Origin: Mangrovimonas sp. YM274
GTDB lineage: Bacteria > Bacteroidota > Bacteroidia > Flavobacteriales > Flavobacteriaceae
Length of the DNA stretch: 64,000 nucleotides
Assembly (NCBI RefSeq): GCF_030908385.1
Contig: NZ_CP133091.1
Coordinates: 965,501 to 1,029,500, forward strand
Direction of reading: 5' to 3'
The notes below the pieces were generated by a model that was not told the origin of the DNA, did not search any database, and saw only the letters and a list, made by a program, of their open reading frames with translations. Below are positions 42,103-50,501 of the stretch, one piece after another; within the stretch, counting starts at the first letter, position 1; each line of letters begins with the position of its first letter. A program made the position numbers and the translations under genes.

Positions 42103-44604
42103 ATGAAAAAAATACAACATTACGTTCAAGGTCAATGGACCGAAGGTAAAGAAGAAGGAATTCCGGTTTTAGATGCTATTACAGGGGAAGCTTTTACCAG
42201 TGTTGCCATTGAAGGTTTGGACATTCCAGAAATATTAAACTACGGAAGAACCAAGGGGGGGGAGATTCTTAGGAAAATGACGTTTCAAGAGCGTGGGAAC
42301 ATGCTTAAAAAGTTGGCCTTATATCTTACCAAACGCAAAGAGCAATTTTACGAATTAAGTTACCGTACAGGAGCTACTAGAATAGATAGTTGGATAGACA
42401 TTGAAGGAGGTTTTGGGAATCTTTTTGCTAATGCGTCTTTAAGAAAATTATTTCCTAATCAACCTTATCACGTTGAAGGGGACCCAATCGATTTATCTCG
42501 TGGAGGCCGTTTTATGGCACACCATATTATGGTTCCTAAAAAAGGGGTAGCGGTACATATCAACGCCTTTAATTTCCCAGTTTGGGGAATGTTGGAAAAG
42601 TGTGCGGTAAATTGGATGGCAGGGGTTCCTGCCGTCGTGTTGCCAGCCCCATCATCATCTTATTTGGCAGAGGCTGTAGCTAGAGAAATCATAGCCTCTG
42701 GTATTTTGCCTGAGGGAGCCTTACAAATTATTAACGGAACCGTAAAATCCATATTGGATACGGTAGAGTCTCAAGATGTGGTGACCTTTACAGGGTCTGC
42801 GGCAACGGGACGTTTGTTAAAAGCCCATCCTAGATTGATACAGGAGGCTGTGCCATTTACTATGGAGGCAGATTCTTTGAATGCTTCTATCCTTGGGGAA
42901 GATGCTGTGCCAGGGACTCCAGAATTTGATCTGTTCATAAAGGAAGTTCGAAATGAAATGACAGTGAAAGCAGGACAAAAGTGTACGGCTATCCGTCGTA
43001 TCATTGTGCCTGAAGGTATTGTGGAGGATGTGCAGATTGCCTTAGGAAAAGCGCTGGATAAAGTTACCATAGGAGACCCAAGGTTGAAAGACGTGAGAAT
43101 GGGATCTTTGGTGAGCAAACAACAGGTGGAAGCCGTGAAGAATTCCATTTCGGATATTGCCAAGGAAGCAGAAATGGTATACGGGAATTTAGATACATTG
43201 GACACCATTGGCGCCGATGCCCAGAAAGGAGCGTTTATTAGCCCAGTATTGTTCCGTACGGATAATCCGTTGCAAAACACGGTGGTTCACGAACGCGAGG
43301 CTTTTGGTCCGGTAAGTACCATAATGCCATATAAAACTATGGACGAAGCGGTTACTTTGGCCCAAATGGGGAAAGGATCTCTTGTGTCTTCCATAGCGAC
43401 AAATGATGATAAGATTGCGAAGGAATATGTGATAAATGCAGCTTCGCATCATGGCCGAATATTAGTGTTGAATCGTGAAAGTGCCAAACAAAGTACGGGA
43501 CACGGTTCTCCATTACCATATTTGGTTCACGGTGGTCCAGGACGTGCCGGAGGTGGCGAAGAAATGGGAGGTATGCGAGGTATCAAACATTATTTGCAGC
43601 GTACCGCAATTCAGGGCTCACCAACTACTTTGACAGAAATAACAGGGATATATCAGCAAAAAGCGGCCTATAAGGAAGCAGAGCAGCATCCGTTTAAATA
43701 CCATTGGGAAGACATCCAACCAGGAATGTCACTTAAAACCCATAAACGAACCTTTACAGATACCGACATTATCAATTTTGCGAATTTGACTTGGGACCAT
43801 TTTTATGCCCATACAGACATCACCTCGCTCGATGGAAGCATTTTTGAAAAACGCACGGCCCATGGATATTTTATCATTTCCGCAGCAGCGGGATTGTTTG
43901 TGTATCCAAACAAAGGCCCTGTGGCAGCAAACTACGGTTTGGAAGAATGTCGCTTCCTACGCCCCTTGTACCATAACGATACGGTATATGTTCGCTTGAC
44001 TTGTAAGCAAAAAGTAGATCGCGATGTGGCAGGAGCCGAGCATCCTAGTGGGATTGTAAAATGGTTTGTTGAGGTATTTGATGCCAATAATGATGAAATG
44101 GTGGCTTTTGCAACCATTTTGACCATGGTTCAGAAGAAACAAGAAACTTTGGTGGAAATGACCGAAGCTAAAATTGCAGAATGTATCAATAAGCTTACCG
44201 AAGAGGATAAAGCAAAGTGGGGGAATTTAACACCTCAGTTAATGTTGGAGCATTTGGAATATACCTACAGAATTGCTTCTGGGGAAATTCAGGATTTTGA
44301 TATAGCGACACCTGAAAAGATTTTGGAAAAAGTGCACGCCACGCTATATAATTATGATAAAATGCCAAGTGGTTATGATTTTCCATTGGCAGAAAGATCT
44401 CGAATTACCGATTTAAAATATGCCAGTTTAGAAGAGGCTAAAGATAAATTGAAAGAAGCTCGTGAAGCCTATTTGGCCTATTTTAAAGAACATCCAGAAG
44501 CTAAAACCAAAAATGTTGTTTTTGGAGAGTTGAATAGATACGAGTGGTATTTATTGGAGAGAAAACATTTAAATCATCATTTCGAGCAATTCGGATTGAT
44601 ATAA
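42103..44604 (+). CDS. paaZ: PaaZ ring-opening enzyme with extra C-terminal DinB/DUF1569-like domain
   Basis: ATG 42103 begins MKKIQHYVQGQW; the frame's upstream part lies in paaJ. Residues about 1-520 form an aldehyde dehydrogenase (Glu255 in the TMEADS motif, catalytic Cys294 in GQKCTA). Residues about 530-680 form a MaoC-like hydratase (hydrolase of oxepin-CoA). E. coli PaaZ ends near residue 681. Here about 148 further residues (from 686) form a helical domain with LTPQLMLEHLEYTYR and a terminal His cluster (His822, His825, His826, HFEQFG), resembling DUF1569/DinB four-helix proteins. Its role is unknown. The frame runs through without a break, so the fusion is real in this sequence. Confidence 0.93.
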   Translation: MKKIQHYVQGQWTEGKEEGIPVLDAITGEAFTSVAIEGLDIPEILNYGRTKGGEILRKMTFQERGNMLKKLALYLTKRKEQFYELSYRTGATRIDSWIDIEGGFGNLFANASLRKLFPNQPYHVEGDPIDLSRGGRFMAHHIMVPKKGVAVHINAFNFPVWGMLEKCAVNWMAGVPAVVLPAPSSSYLAEAVAREIIASGILPEGALQIINGTVKSILDTVESQDVVTFTGSAATGRLLKAHPRLIQEAVPFTMEADSLNASILGEDAVPGTPEFDLFIKEVRNEMTVKAGQKCTAIRRIIVPEGIVEDVQIALGKALDKVTIGDPRLKDVRMGSLVSKQQVEAVKNSISDIAKEAEMVYGNLDTLDTIGADAQKGAFISPVLFRTDNPLQNTVVHEREAFGPVSTIMPYKTMDEAVTLAQMGKGSLVSSIATNDDKIAKEYVINAASHHGRILVLNRESAKQSTGHGSPLPYLVHGGPGRAGGGEEMGGMRGIKHYLQRTAIQGSPTTLTEITGIYQQKAAYKEAEQHPFKYHWEDIQPGMSLKTHKRTFTDTDIINFANLTWDHFYAHTDITSLDGSIFEKRTAHGYFIISAAAGLFVYPNKGPVAANYGLEECRFLRPLYHNDTVYVRLTCKQKVDRDVAGAEHPSGIVKWFVEVFDANNDEMVAFATILTMVQKKQETLVEMTEAKIAECINKLTEEDKAKWGNLTPQLMLEHLEYTYRIASGEIQDFDIATPEKILEKVHATLYNYDKMPSGYDFPLAERSRITDLKYASLEEAKDKLKEAREAYLAYFKEHPEAKTKNVVFGELNRYEWYLLERKHLNHHFEQFGLI

Positions 44605-44622
44605 TTATAAAAGAAATTGAAG

Positions 44623-45378
44623 ATGGAAAATAGTCCATACGTAAAGTTAAGCATCGAGAATCATGTAGGGTATGTGGAGTTTTTTCACCCAGAACATAAT
44701 TCGTTGCCAGGAAATGTATTGGCCGATTTAGCCCAAACTATTACCGATGCAGGAAATAATGATGATGTTAAGGTCATCGTTCTTAAAAGTGGAGGCGATA
44801 GAACCTTTTGTGCTGGAGCAAGCTTTAAGGAGTTGATCAATATCAATGACGATGCCACAGGAAAGGTATTCTTTTCTGGCTTTGCCAATGTAATCAATGC
44901 CATGCGCAAATGTCCAAAGTTTGTCATTGGGCGTATTCAAGGGAAAACCGTTGGTGGTGGTGTTGGTCTGGCAGCAGCAACTGATTATTGTATGGCGACC
45001 AAATTCGCCGAAATCAAACTAAGCGAACTTAATATCGGGATTGGTCCGTTTGTGGTTGGTCCTGCCATAGAGCGTAAAATGGGCGTGAGTGCCATGTCGC
45101 AAATTGCTATGGATGCTAATAGTTTTTATTCTCCAGAATGGGCTACAGACAAAGGTTTGTTTACTCAGGTTTTTGATACGACTCAAGACATGGATGAAGC
45201 GATAAAAGCTATGGCTGAAAATTTGTGTACTTACAATCCAGAGGCCATGAAAGAAATGAAAACTATGTTCTGGCAAGGAACCGAGCATTGGGATGAATTG
45301 CTTTCGGAACGTGCTGCGATTAGTGGACGTTTGGTGTTGGGCGAGTTTACAAAGGAAATTTTGAAACGTTTTAAGTAA
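44623..45378 (+). CDS. paaF: Enoyl-CoA hydratase/isomerase, probably PaaF
   Basis: I use ATG 44623 (MENSPYVKLSI); the TTG at 44617 is an alternative. The 251-residue crotonase-fold protein has RTFCAGASFKELI and the KTVGGGVGLAAATDY oxyanion region, more divergent than PaaG. The remaining step without another candidate here is hydration of 2,3-dehydroadipyl-CoA, hence PaaF, but general enoyl-CoA hydratase or isomerase activity is possible. It follows paaZ by 18 bases and precedes paaY by three. Confidence 0.75.
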   Translation: MENSPYVKLSIENHVGYVEFFHPEHNSLPGNVLADLAQTITDAGNNDDVKVIVLKSGGDRTFCAGASFKELININDDATGKVFFSGFANVINAMRKCPKFVIGRIQGKTVGGGVGLAAATDYCMATKFAEIKLSELNIGIGPFVVGPAIERKMGVSAMSQIAMDANSFYSPEWATDKGLFTQVFDTTQDMDEAIKAMAENLCTYNPEAMKEMKTMFWQGTEHWDELLSERAAISGRLVLGEFTKEILKRFK

Positions 45379-45381
45379 ACC

Positions 45382-45978
45382 ATGATTTACAGTTTTAAAG
45401 GATATACGCCAGTAGTACACGAAAGTAGTTTTGTGCACCCTTTGGCTGCCGTAACCGGAAACGTTATCATTGGGAAAAACTGCTATATAGGTCCTGGAGC
45501 TGCCATTCGTGGCGATTGGGGACAAATCATTTTGGAAGATGGTGTGAACGTTCAGGAAAACTGTACGGTGCACATGTTTCCGGGGAAATCAATTACACTT
45601 AAAGAAAGTGCCCATGTTGGTCATGGAGCCGTGATTCATGGTGCTAATTTGGGACGAAATTGCTTGATTGGGATGAACAGTGTCATTATGGACGATGCCC
45701 AAATAGGGGATGAATGCATCGTTGGTGCTATGGCCTTTGTAAAGGCAGAAACCATCATTCCAAACCGAAGTCTTGTTGTTGGAAACCCAGCCAAAGTTGT
45801 CAAGGAAGTTTCCGATGACATGATTGCATGGAAGACCAAAGGGACGCAATTGTATCAGCAATTACCTGCAGATTGCCATGAGAGTTTGAAGGAGGTTGCA
45901 CCTTTAAGGGAGATTCCAGAAAACATGAAAGTTCAGGAGGGTGCCTATGACACGCTTCGTGATTTTATGAAAAAGTAA
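45382..45978 (+). CDS. paaY: PaaY-type hexapeptide-repeat protein
   Basis: The 198-residue protein has left-handed beta-helix hexapeptide repeats (GKNCYIGPGAAIRGDWG, NVQENCTVHMFPG, HVGHGAVIHGANLG) with His residues for a zinc site as in gamma-carbonic anhydrases, and an AFVKAETIIPNRSLVVGNPAKVVK end typical of PaaY. In other bacteria PaaY is a thioesterase that hydrolyses stalled ring-hydroxylated CoA esters. It is the last gene before the second operator, with only 33 bases to the E2 gene. Confidence 0.9.
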   Translation: MIYSFKGYTPVVHESSFVHPLAAVTGNVIIGKNCYIGPGAAIRGDWGQIILEDGVNVQENCTVHMFPGKSITLKESAHVGHGAVIHGANLGRNCLIGMNSVIMDDAQIGDECIVGAMAFVKAETIIPNRSLVVGNPAKVVKEVSDDMIAWKTKGTQLYQQLPADCHESLKEVAPLREIPENMKVQEGAYDTLRDFMKK

Positions 45979-45983
45979 GTTTA
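45976..45983 (+). promoter_or_regulatory. Candidate -7 element of the E2-ilvE-E1 unit
   Basis: TAAGTTTA resembles TAnnTTTG (last base differs) and overlaps the paaY stop codon. It lies three bases before operator repeat 2, mirroring the arrangement at the paaE promoter. No clear -33 element is seen. Confidence 0.45.
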
Positions 45984-45986
45984 ATA

Positions 45987-46004
45987 AACTAACAAACATT
46001 AGTT
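45987..46004. promoter_or_regulatory. Operator repeat 2, before the E2 gene
   Basis: AACTAACAAACATTAGTT shares the first nine and last six bases with the 18-base operator at 34125 (AACTAACAA...TTAGTT). Its outer 6-base arms are perfectly inverted; two inner positions differ. It lies seven bases before the E2 ATG at 46012. Confidence 0.75.
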
Positions 46005-46011
46005 CATAAGA

Positions 46012-47325
46012 ATGTCGAAATTCGAATTGAAAATGCCCAAAATGGGCGAAAGTATAACAGAGGGAACCATTATCAATTGGTTGGTGAATGAAGGGGATAG
46101 CTTTGAGGAAGGGGATATTCTTTTAGAAGTTGCTACAGATAAGGTTGACAATGAAGTGCCAGCAACGAGCTCGGGGACTTTGGTGAAAACCATGTTCCAA
46201 GCTAAAGATGTGGTGCCAGTCGGAGAGGTGATTGCTGTTTTGGAAGTTTCCGAAGCGGTAAAATCTTCTGAAAATACGAAGAGTACATCTGATAAGCCAA
46301 AGACCGTTACATCCAAAAAGGAAACGAATTCTCAACCTAAAAAAGTAAAGAATATACAGCCATCAGTAATTGATACGGCTAGTTTTTCGGTCAATAACAC
46401 CAATACATTTTTTTCGCCTTTGGTAGAAAAAATTGCAAGGGAACACCATATCAGTTTTGAGGAACTCTCAAGAATTCCTGCTACTGGTCATGAAGGCAGG
46501 TTACGAAAAAGTGATGTCTTCAATTATATCCAAGAAGGCAGACCTTATAAGTTTGCGCAGCCTGTAGTTCAAGATCCAACAGCGTATCGCATTCCGCAGT
46601 TAAGTTTTGACAAAGGAAAAGGAAAGATTGTTGAAATGGATCGTATGCGTCAAATGATTGCCGACCATATGGTGTATTCAAAGCACACGTCCCCACACGT
46701 GACTGCCTACGTAGAGGCCGATTTGACCAATATGGTGCAATGGCGCAATGACAATAAAAAGGCCTTCCAGGAAAAGTACGGAGAGCGATTGACCTTTACA
46801 CCTTTGTTTGTGGAAGCTGTTGCCAAGGCTGTTAAGGATTTTCCAAATATCAACGCTTCGGTGGATGGTAAAAACATCATTGTAAAGGAGGATATCAATA
46901 TTGGGATGGCAACTGCACTGCCTTCAGGAAATTTAATTGTTCCTGTAGTGAAAAATGCCGATACCAAGGATTTGCAAACGCTGGCTCAAAACGTCAATGA
47001 AATGGCAGGCAAGGCAAGAGAAAATAAGCTGGGAGGTGACGATATTAAGGGAAGCACCTTTACGATTTCCAATGTGGGAACCTTTGGAAGCGTTATGGGA
47101 ACGCCAATTATTAACCAGCCAGAAGTAGCCATTTTAGCTTTGGGGATTATTAAAAAACGTCCTGAAGTCATCGAAACCGAAAATGGCGATGAAATTGCTA
47201 TTAGAAGCATGATGTACCTTTCCCTGTCTTTTGACCACCGCGTGGTTGATGGCTATTTGGGAGGTAGTTTTGTACGTCGCGTAGCCGATTATTTTGAACA
47301 GTTTGATACGAATAGAAAAATATAA
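46012..47325 (+). CDS. 2-oxo-acid dehydrogenase E2 (dihydrolipoyl acyltransferase)
   Basis: The 437-residue protein has a lipoyl domain (lipoyl Lys44 in EVATDKVDN), a flexible linker rich in Lys/Ser/Thr, an E3/E1-binding domain (about 128-170) and a catalytic domain ending in SFDHRVVDG with His409 and Asp413. It transfers the acyl group from lipoamide to CoA. E1 is encoded two genes downstream; no E3 (lpd) is in the window. Substrate could be branched-chain 2-oxo acids or phenylpyruvate; operator repeat 2 ties it to the paa regulator. Confidence 0.92.
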   Translation: MSKFELKMPKMGESITEGTIINWLVNEGDSFEEGDILLEVATDKVDNEVPATSSGTLVKTMFQAKDVVPVGEVIAVLEVSEAVKSSENTKSTSDKPKTVTSKKETNSQPKKVKNIQPSVIDTASFSVNNTNTFFSPLVEKIAREHHISFEELSRIPATGHEGRLRKSDVFNYIQEGRPYKFAQPVVQDPTAYRIPQLSFDKGKGKIVEMDRMRQMIADHMVYSKHTSPHVTAYVEADLTNMVQWRNDNKKAFQEKYGERLTFTPLFVEAVAKAVKDFPNINASVDGKNIIVKEDINIGMATALPSGNLIVPVVKNADTKDLQTLAQNVNEMAGKARENKLGGDDIKGSTFTISNVGTFGSVMGTPIINQPEVAILALGIIKKRPEVIETENGDEIAIRSMMYLSLSFDHRVVDGYLGGSFVRRVADYFEQFDTNRKI

Positions 47326-47328
47326 GTC

Positions 47329-48396
47329 ATGTCTTATAACATACATATAACAACAGTAGAAAAGTCGAAAGTTGATACGGTAGACTTTAACAATATCCCT
47401 TTGGGAACCACCTTCACCGATCACATGTTTATCTGTGATTATGAAAATGGGCAGTGGGTTAACCCAAGGATAGAGCCTTTGGCTCCCATAGCAACTCATC
47501 CAGCCGCTATGGCCTTGCATTATGGACAGGCCATTTTTGAAGGTATGAAGGCAACAGTAGGCGCCGATGGTTGCCCAAGATTATTCCGTGCCGACAAGAA
47601 TGCCGCTCGTTTAAATACCAGTGCCGATAGAATGGGAATGCCTCATTTTCCTGAAGATTTATTTATTGAAGGTTTGAAGCAGTTGGTTGCTTTGGAACAT
47701 AATTGGATTCCGCCAGCCGAAGGAAGCGCTTTGTATTTACGCCCATTTATGTACGCCGATGAACCTTTTATTGGAATGCGTGCCGCAAACCATTACAAGT
47801 TCATTATCATGGCATCGCCGTCAGGTCCGTTTTTTAGCAAACGTATCAAGTTGTGGGCAGAGAAAAAGTACGTGAGAGCTGTTGAAGGGGGAACGGGAGA
47901 AGCCAAAGCCGCGGGTAATTATGCTGCGGCGATCAGGCCAACAGAACTTGCCAAGGCTAAAGGTTACGATCAAGTACTTTGGTTGGATGCTGTGGAGCAT
48001 AAATATATTCAGGAGGTGGGTACCATGAACATCTTCTTCAAAATAGATGGGAAATTTATCACACCAAAACGCGATGGAGCCATTTTGGACGGTATCACCA
48101 GAATGAGTGTGATGGATGTTTTAAAAGCTAAAGGTTTTGAAGTGGTGGAGCGTCCAATAAGCATAGATGAAATCAAGGAAGCTGCGAAATTAGGAACTTT
48201 GGAGGAGGCTTTTGGAACAGGAACGGCTGTAGGAATTGCCTATATCCAGGAAATTGGAATGGGAGATGAGGTAATCCATGTTTCCGATGAAAGCCCTGTT
48301 GGTTTGGATGTGAACGATACGCTTAATGCTATCAAAACAGGAAAGATTGAAGATCCTTTTAACTGGATCATTAAAATTGAAAAGGAATTAGTTTAA
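47329..48396 (+). CDS. ilvE: Branched-chain aminotransferase (IlvE type)
   Basis: The 355-residue fold-type IV PLP enzyme has the ATHPAAMALHYGQAIFEGMK motif, AKAAGNYAAAIRP with the PLP phosphate site, EVGTMNIFFKIDG, and FGTGTAVGIAYI near the end, as in class II BCATs. It interconverts Leu/Ile/Val and their 2-oxo acids; some members also take aromatic substrates. It lies between E2 (three-base gap) and E1 (one-base overlap), which suggests that it feeds 2-oxo acids to that complex. The symbol is by family; specificity here is untested. Confidence 0.88.
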   Translation: MSYNIHITTVEKSKVDTVDFNNIPLGTTFTDHMFICDYENGQWVNPRIEPLAPIATHPAAMALHYGQAIFEGMKATVGADGCPRLFRADKNAARLNTSADRMGMPHFPEDLFIEGLKQLVALEHNWIPPAEGSALYLRPFMYADEPFIGMRAANHYKFIIMASPSGPFFSKRIKLWAEKKYVRAVEGGTGEAKAAGNYAAAIRPTELAKAKGYDQVLWLDAVEHKYIQEVGTMNIFFKIDGKFITPKRDGAILDGITRMSVMDVLKAKGFEVVERPISIDEIKEAAKLGTLEEAFGTGTAVGIAYIQEIGMGDEVIHVSDESPVGLDVNDTLNAIKTGKIEDPFNWIIKIEKELV

Positions 48397-50465
48397 TGAA
48401 CAAGGATATTTTAGAAAGAGGATTTTCAAATTTATGTACGGCCAAAGCCATGGCCGAATTGTACGAAGCCAATTTTAAGGTCGTTTCCAAATATGTACAT
48501 GCAACATCAAGAGGGCATGAGGCGGTACAGACGGCTTTAGGGATGCAATTATTACCGCAGGATTATGCCTTTCCATATTACCGAGATGATGCCATGTTGC
48601 TTTCGTTTGGATTACAGCCATACGATTTAATGCTACAGGTACTAGCCAAAAAGGACGATCCATTTTCTGGGGGAAGAACTTACTATTCGCACCCTAGTTT
48701 AAAGGATTTGGATAAGCCCAAAATCCCTCACCAGTCTTCGGCAACGGGTATGCAGGCCATTCCTGCAACAGGTGTTGCTATGGGGATGCAATATTTGGAA
48801 AAGCAAGGGTTGAAAAATCCTGTTCTTGGTGATGTAGAGCTTTCGGATGACGCACCTATTTCGGTATGTAGTTTGGGAGATGCCTCGGTTACCGAAGGAG
48901 AAATTGCCGAAGCCTTTCAAATGGCAGCTTTAAAGCAAATGCCAATTCTGTATTTGGTGCAGGACAATGGTTGGGATATTTCCGCCAATGAAGCGGAGAC
49001 CCGTGCCCAAAGTGCTTTTGAATATGCCCAAGGGTTTAATGGTTTGGAAGCCATTTCTATTGATGGCGCCAATTTTATTGAGAGTTACGAGGCTATTGAA
49101 AAGGTAATTGCTACCATTCGTAAGGAACGTAGACCTTTTTTGGTGCACGCCAAAGTACCGTTGTTGAATCACCACACATCTGGGGTGAGAATGGAATGGT
49201 ATCGCGATGATTTGGAAGAAGCCAAAACAAGAGATCCATACCCTGTGTTGAAACAGCAATTGTTGGATCATGGATTTTCTGCAGAAGAAATTGAGGAAAT
49301 AGAAGCTGCTGCGAAAGCAAAAGTTGAAGCCGATTATGAAAGAGCCCTACAAGCCGAAGATCCGCAACCGGAAGACTTGTTTACAAACGATTTTGCTGCC
49401 GCACCAATCACCGAAGAAAAAGGAGAGCGTACACCAAAAGGGGCCGAAAAGGTTGTGATGGTAGACTGTGCTTTGTTTGCGGTGGAAGAATTGATGAAAC
49501 AGCACCAGGAGTGTTTGTTGTACGGACAGGATGTTGGAGGAAGATTGGGAGGTGTGTTCCGTGAGGCTGCTACCTTGGCTCAAAAGTTTGGAGACGATCG
49601 TGTGTTCAATACGCCTATTCAGGAGGCCTTTATTGTGGGATCTACGGTTGGGATGAGCGCCGTTGGTTTAAAACCTATTGTTGAGGTTCAGTTTGCCGAT
49701 TATATCTGGCCAGGATTGAATCAGTTGTTTACCGAAGTAAGTAGAAGCTGTTATTTGTCCAATGGAAAATGGCCTGTAAGTATGATTTTACGGGTGCCTA
49801 TTGGAGCTTATGGTAGTGGAGGACCTTACCACTCGTCTTCTGTGGAGAGTGTGGTAACCAATATCCGTGGGATTAAAATTGCCTATCCAAGTAATGGTGC
49901 CGATTTAAAAGGGTTGATGAAGGCAGCCTATCACGATCCAAATCCAGTGGTTATTTTTGAGCACAAAGGATTGTATTGGAGTAAGGTAAAAGGAACGCAA
50001 GGAGCTACTTCGGTGGAGCCTGCCGAGGATTATGTGTTGCCTTTTGGGCAAGCTTGGGTACTTCAGGAAATATGGAAACAGGAGGAGGTTGAAACCTTAA
50101 CAATTGTGTCCTATGGAATGGGAGTGCATTGGGCGATGAATGCTTCGGAAGAATTGGGGATGCAAGACCAAATTGAAGTGATTGATTTACGTACGCTATA
50201 TCCTTTGGATGAAGAGACCATCATGAAATCGGTGAAGAAGACCGGTAAGTGTTTGGTGGTTACTGAGGAGCCTTCCAACAATAGTTTTGCTAGGGCTTTA
50301 TCAGGGAAAATTCAGGAGGAATGTTTTAAATTTTTGGATGGACCTGTGATGACCATTGGTAGTGAAAACATGCCAGCCATTCCATTGAACAGTACTTTAG
50401 AGCAGACCATGATTCCGTCTACAGAAAAAGTGAAAGAGAAAATTATTCAGTTATTGGAATATTAA
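48396..50465 (+). CDS. 2-oxo-acid dehydrogenase E1, fused alpha and beta subunits
   Basis: The 689-residue protein joins an E1 alpha part (about 1-330, thiamine diphosphate motif GDASVTEGEIAEAFQMAALK and QDNGWDIS) with an E1 beta part (about 350-689, LYGQDVGG, FADYIWPGLNQ and the transketolase C-terminal domain with EEPSNNSFA). With the nearby E2 it would oxidatively decarboxylate a 2-oxo acid. Fused alpha/beta E1s are known in Bacteroidota, usually called branched-chain type. It overlaps ilvE by one base and is followed by a strong terminator, which closes the unit. Confidence 0.92.
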   Translation: MNKDILERGFSNLCTAKAMAELYEANFKVVSKYVHATSRGHEAVQTALGMQLLPQDYAFPYYRDDAMLLSFGLQPYDLMLQVLAKKDDPFSGGRTYYSHPSLKDLDKPKIPHQSSATGMQAIPATGVAMGMQYLEKQGLKNPVLGDVELSDDAPISVCSLGDASVTEGEIAEAFQMAALKQMPILYLVQDNGWDISANEAETRAQSAFEYAQGFNGLEAISIDGANFIESYEAIEKVIATIRKERRPFLVHAKVPLLNHHTSGVRMEWYRDDLEEAKTRDPYPVLKQQLLDHGFSAEEIEEIEAAAKAKVEADYERALQAEDPQPEDLFTNDFAAAPITEEKGERTPKGAEKVVMVDCALFAVEELMKQHQECLLYGQDVGGRLGGVFREAATLAQKFGDDRVFNTPIQEAFIVGSTVGMSAVGLKPIVEVQFADYIWPGLNQLFTEVSRSCYLSNGKWPVSMILRVPIGAYGSGGPYHSSSVESVVTNIRGIKIAYPSNGADLKGLMKAAYHDPNPVVIFEHKGLYWSKVKGTQGATSVEPAEDYVLPFGQAWVLQEIWKQEEVETLTIVSYGMGVHWAMNASEELGMQDQIEVIDLRTLYPLDEETIMKSVKKTGKCLVVTEEPSNNSFARALSGKIQEECFKFLDGPVMTIGSENMPAIPLNSTLEQTMIPSTEKVKEKIIQLLEY

Positions 50466-50471
50466 AAATAA

Positions 50472-50501
50472 AAAAGCGACTCGATTGAGTCGCTTTTCTT
50501 T
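50472..50501. terminator. Bidirectional terminator between E1 and SulP genes
   Basis: AAAAGCGACTC (50472-50482) pairs perfectly with GAGTCGCTTTT (50487-50497) around the loop GATT, with A and T runs on the two sides. It serves the two convergent genes. Confidence 0.92.

Noticed and set aside
42771-43280. 169-codon minus-strand frame inside paaZ
   Set aside because: It is fully antisense to the aldehyde dehydrogenase domain and lacks a promoter or family resemblance.
45019-45573. 184-codon minus-strand frame across paaF and paaY
   Set aside because: It crosses two well-supported genes on the other strand, and its product has no recognisable motif.
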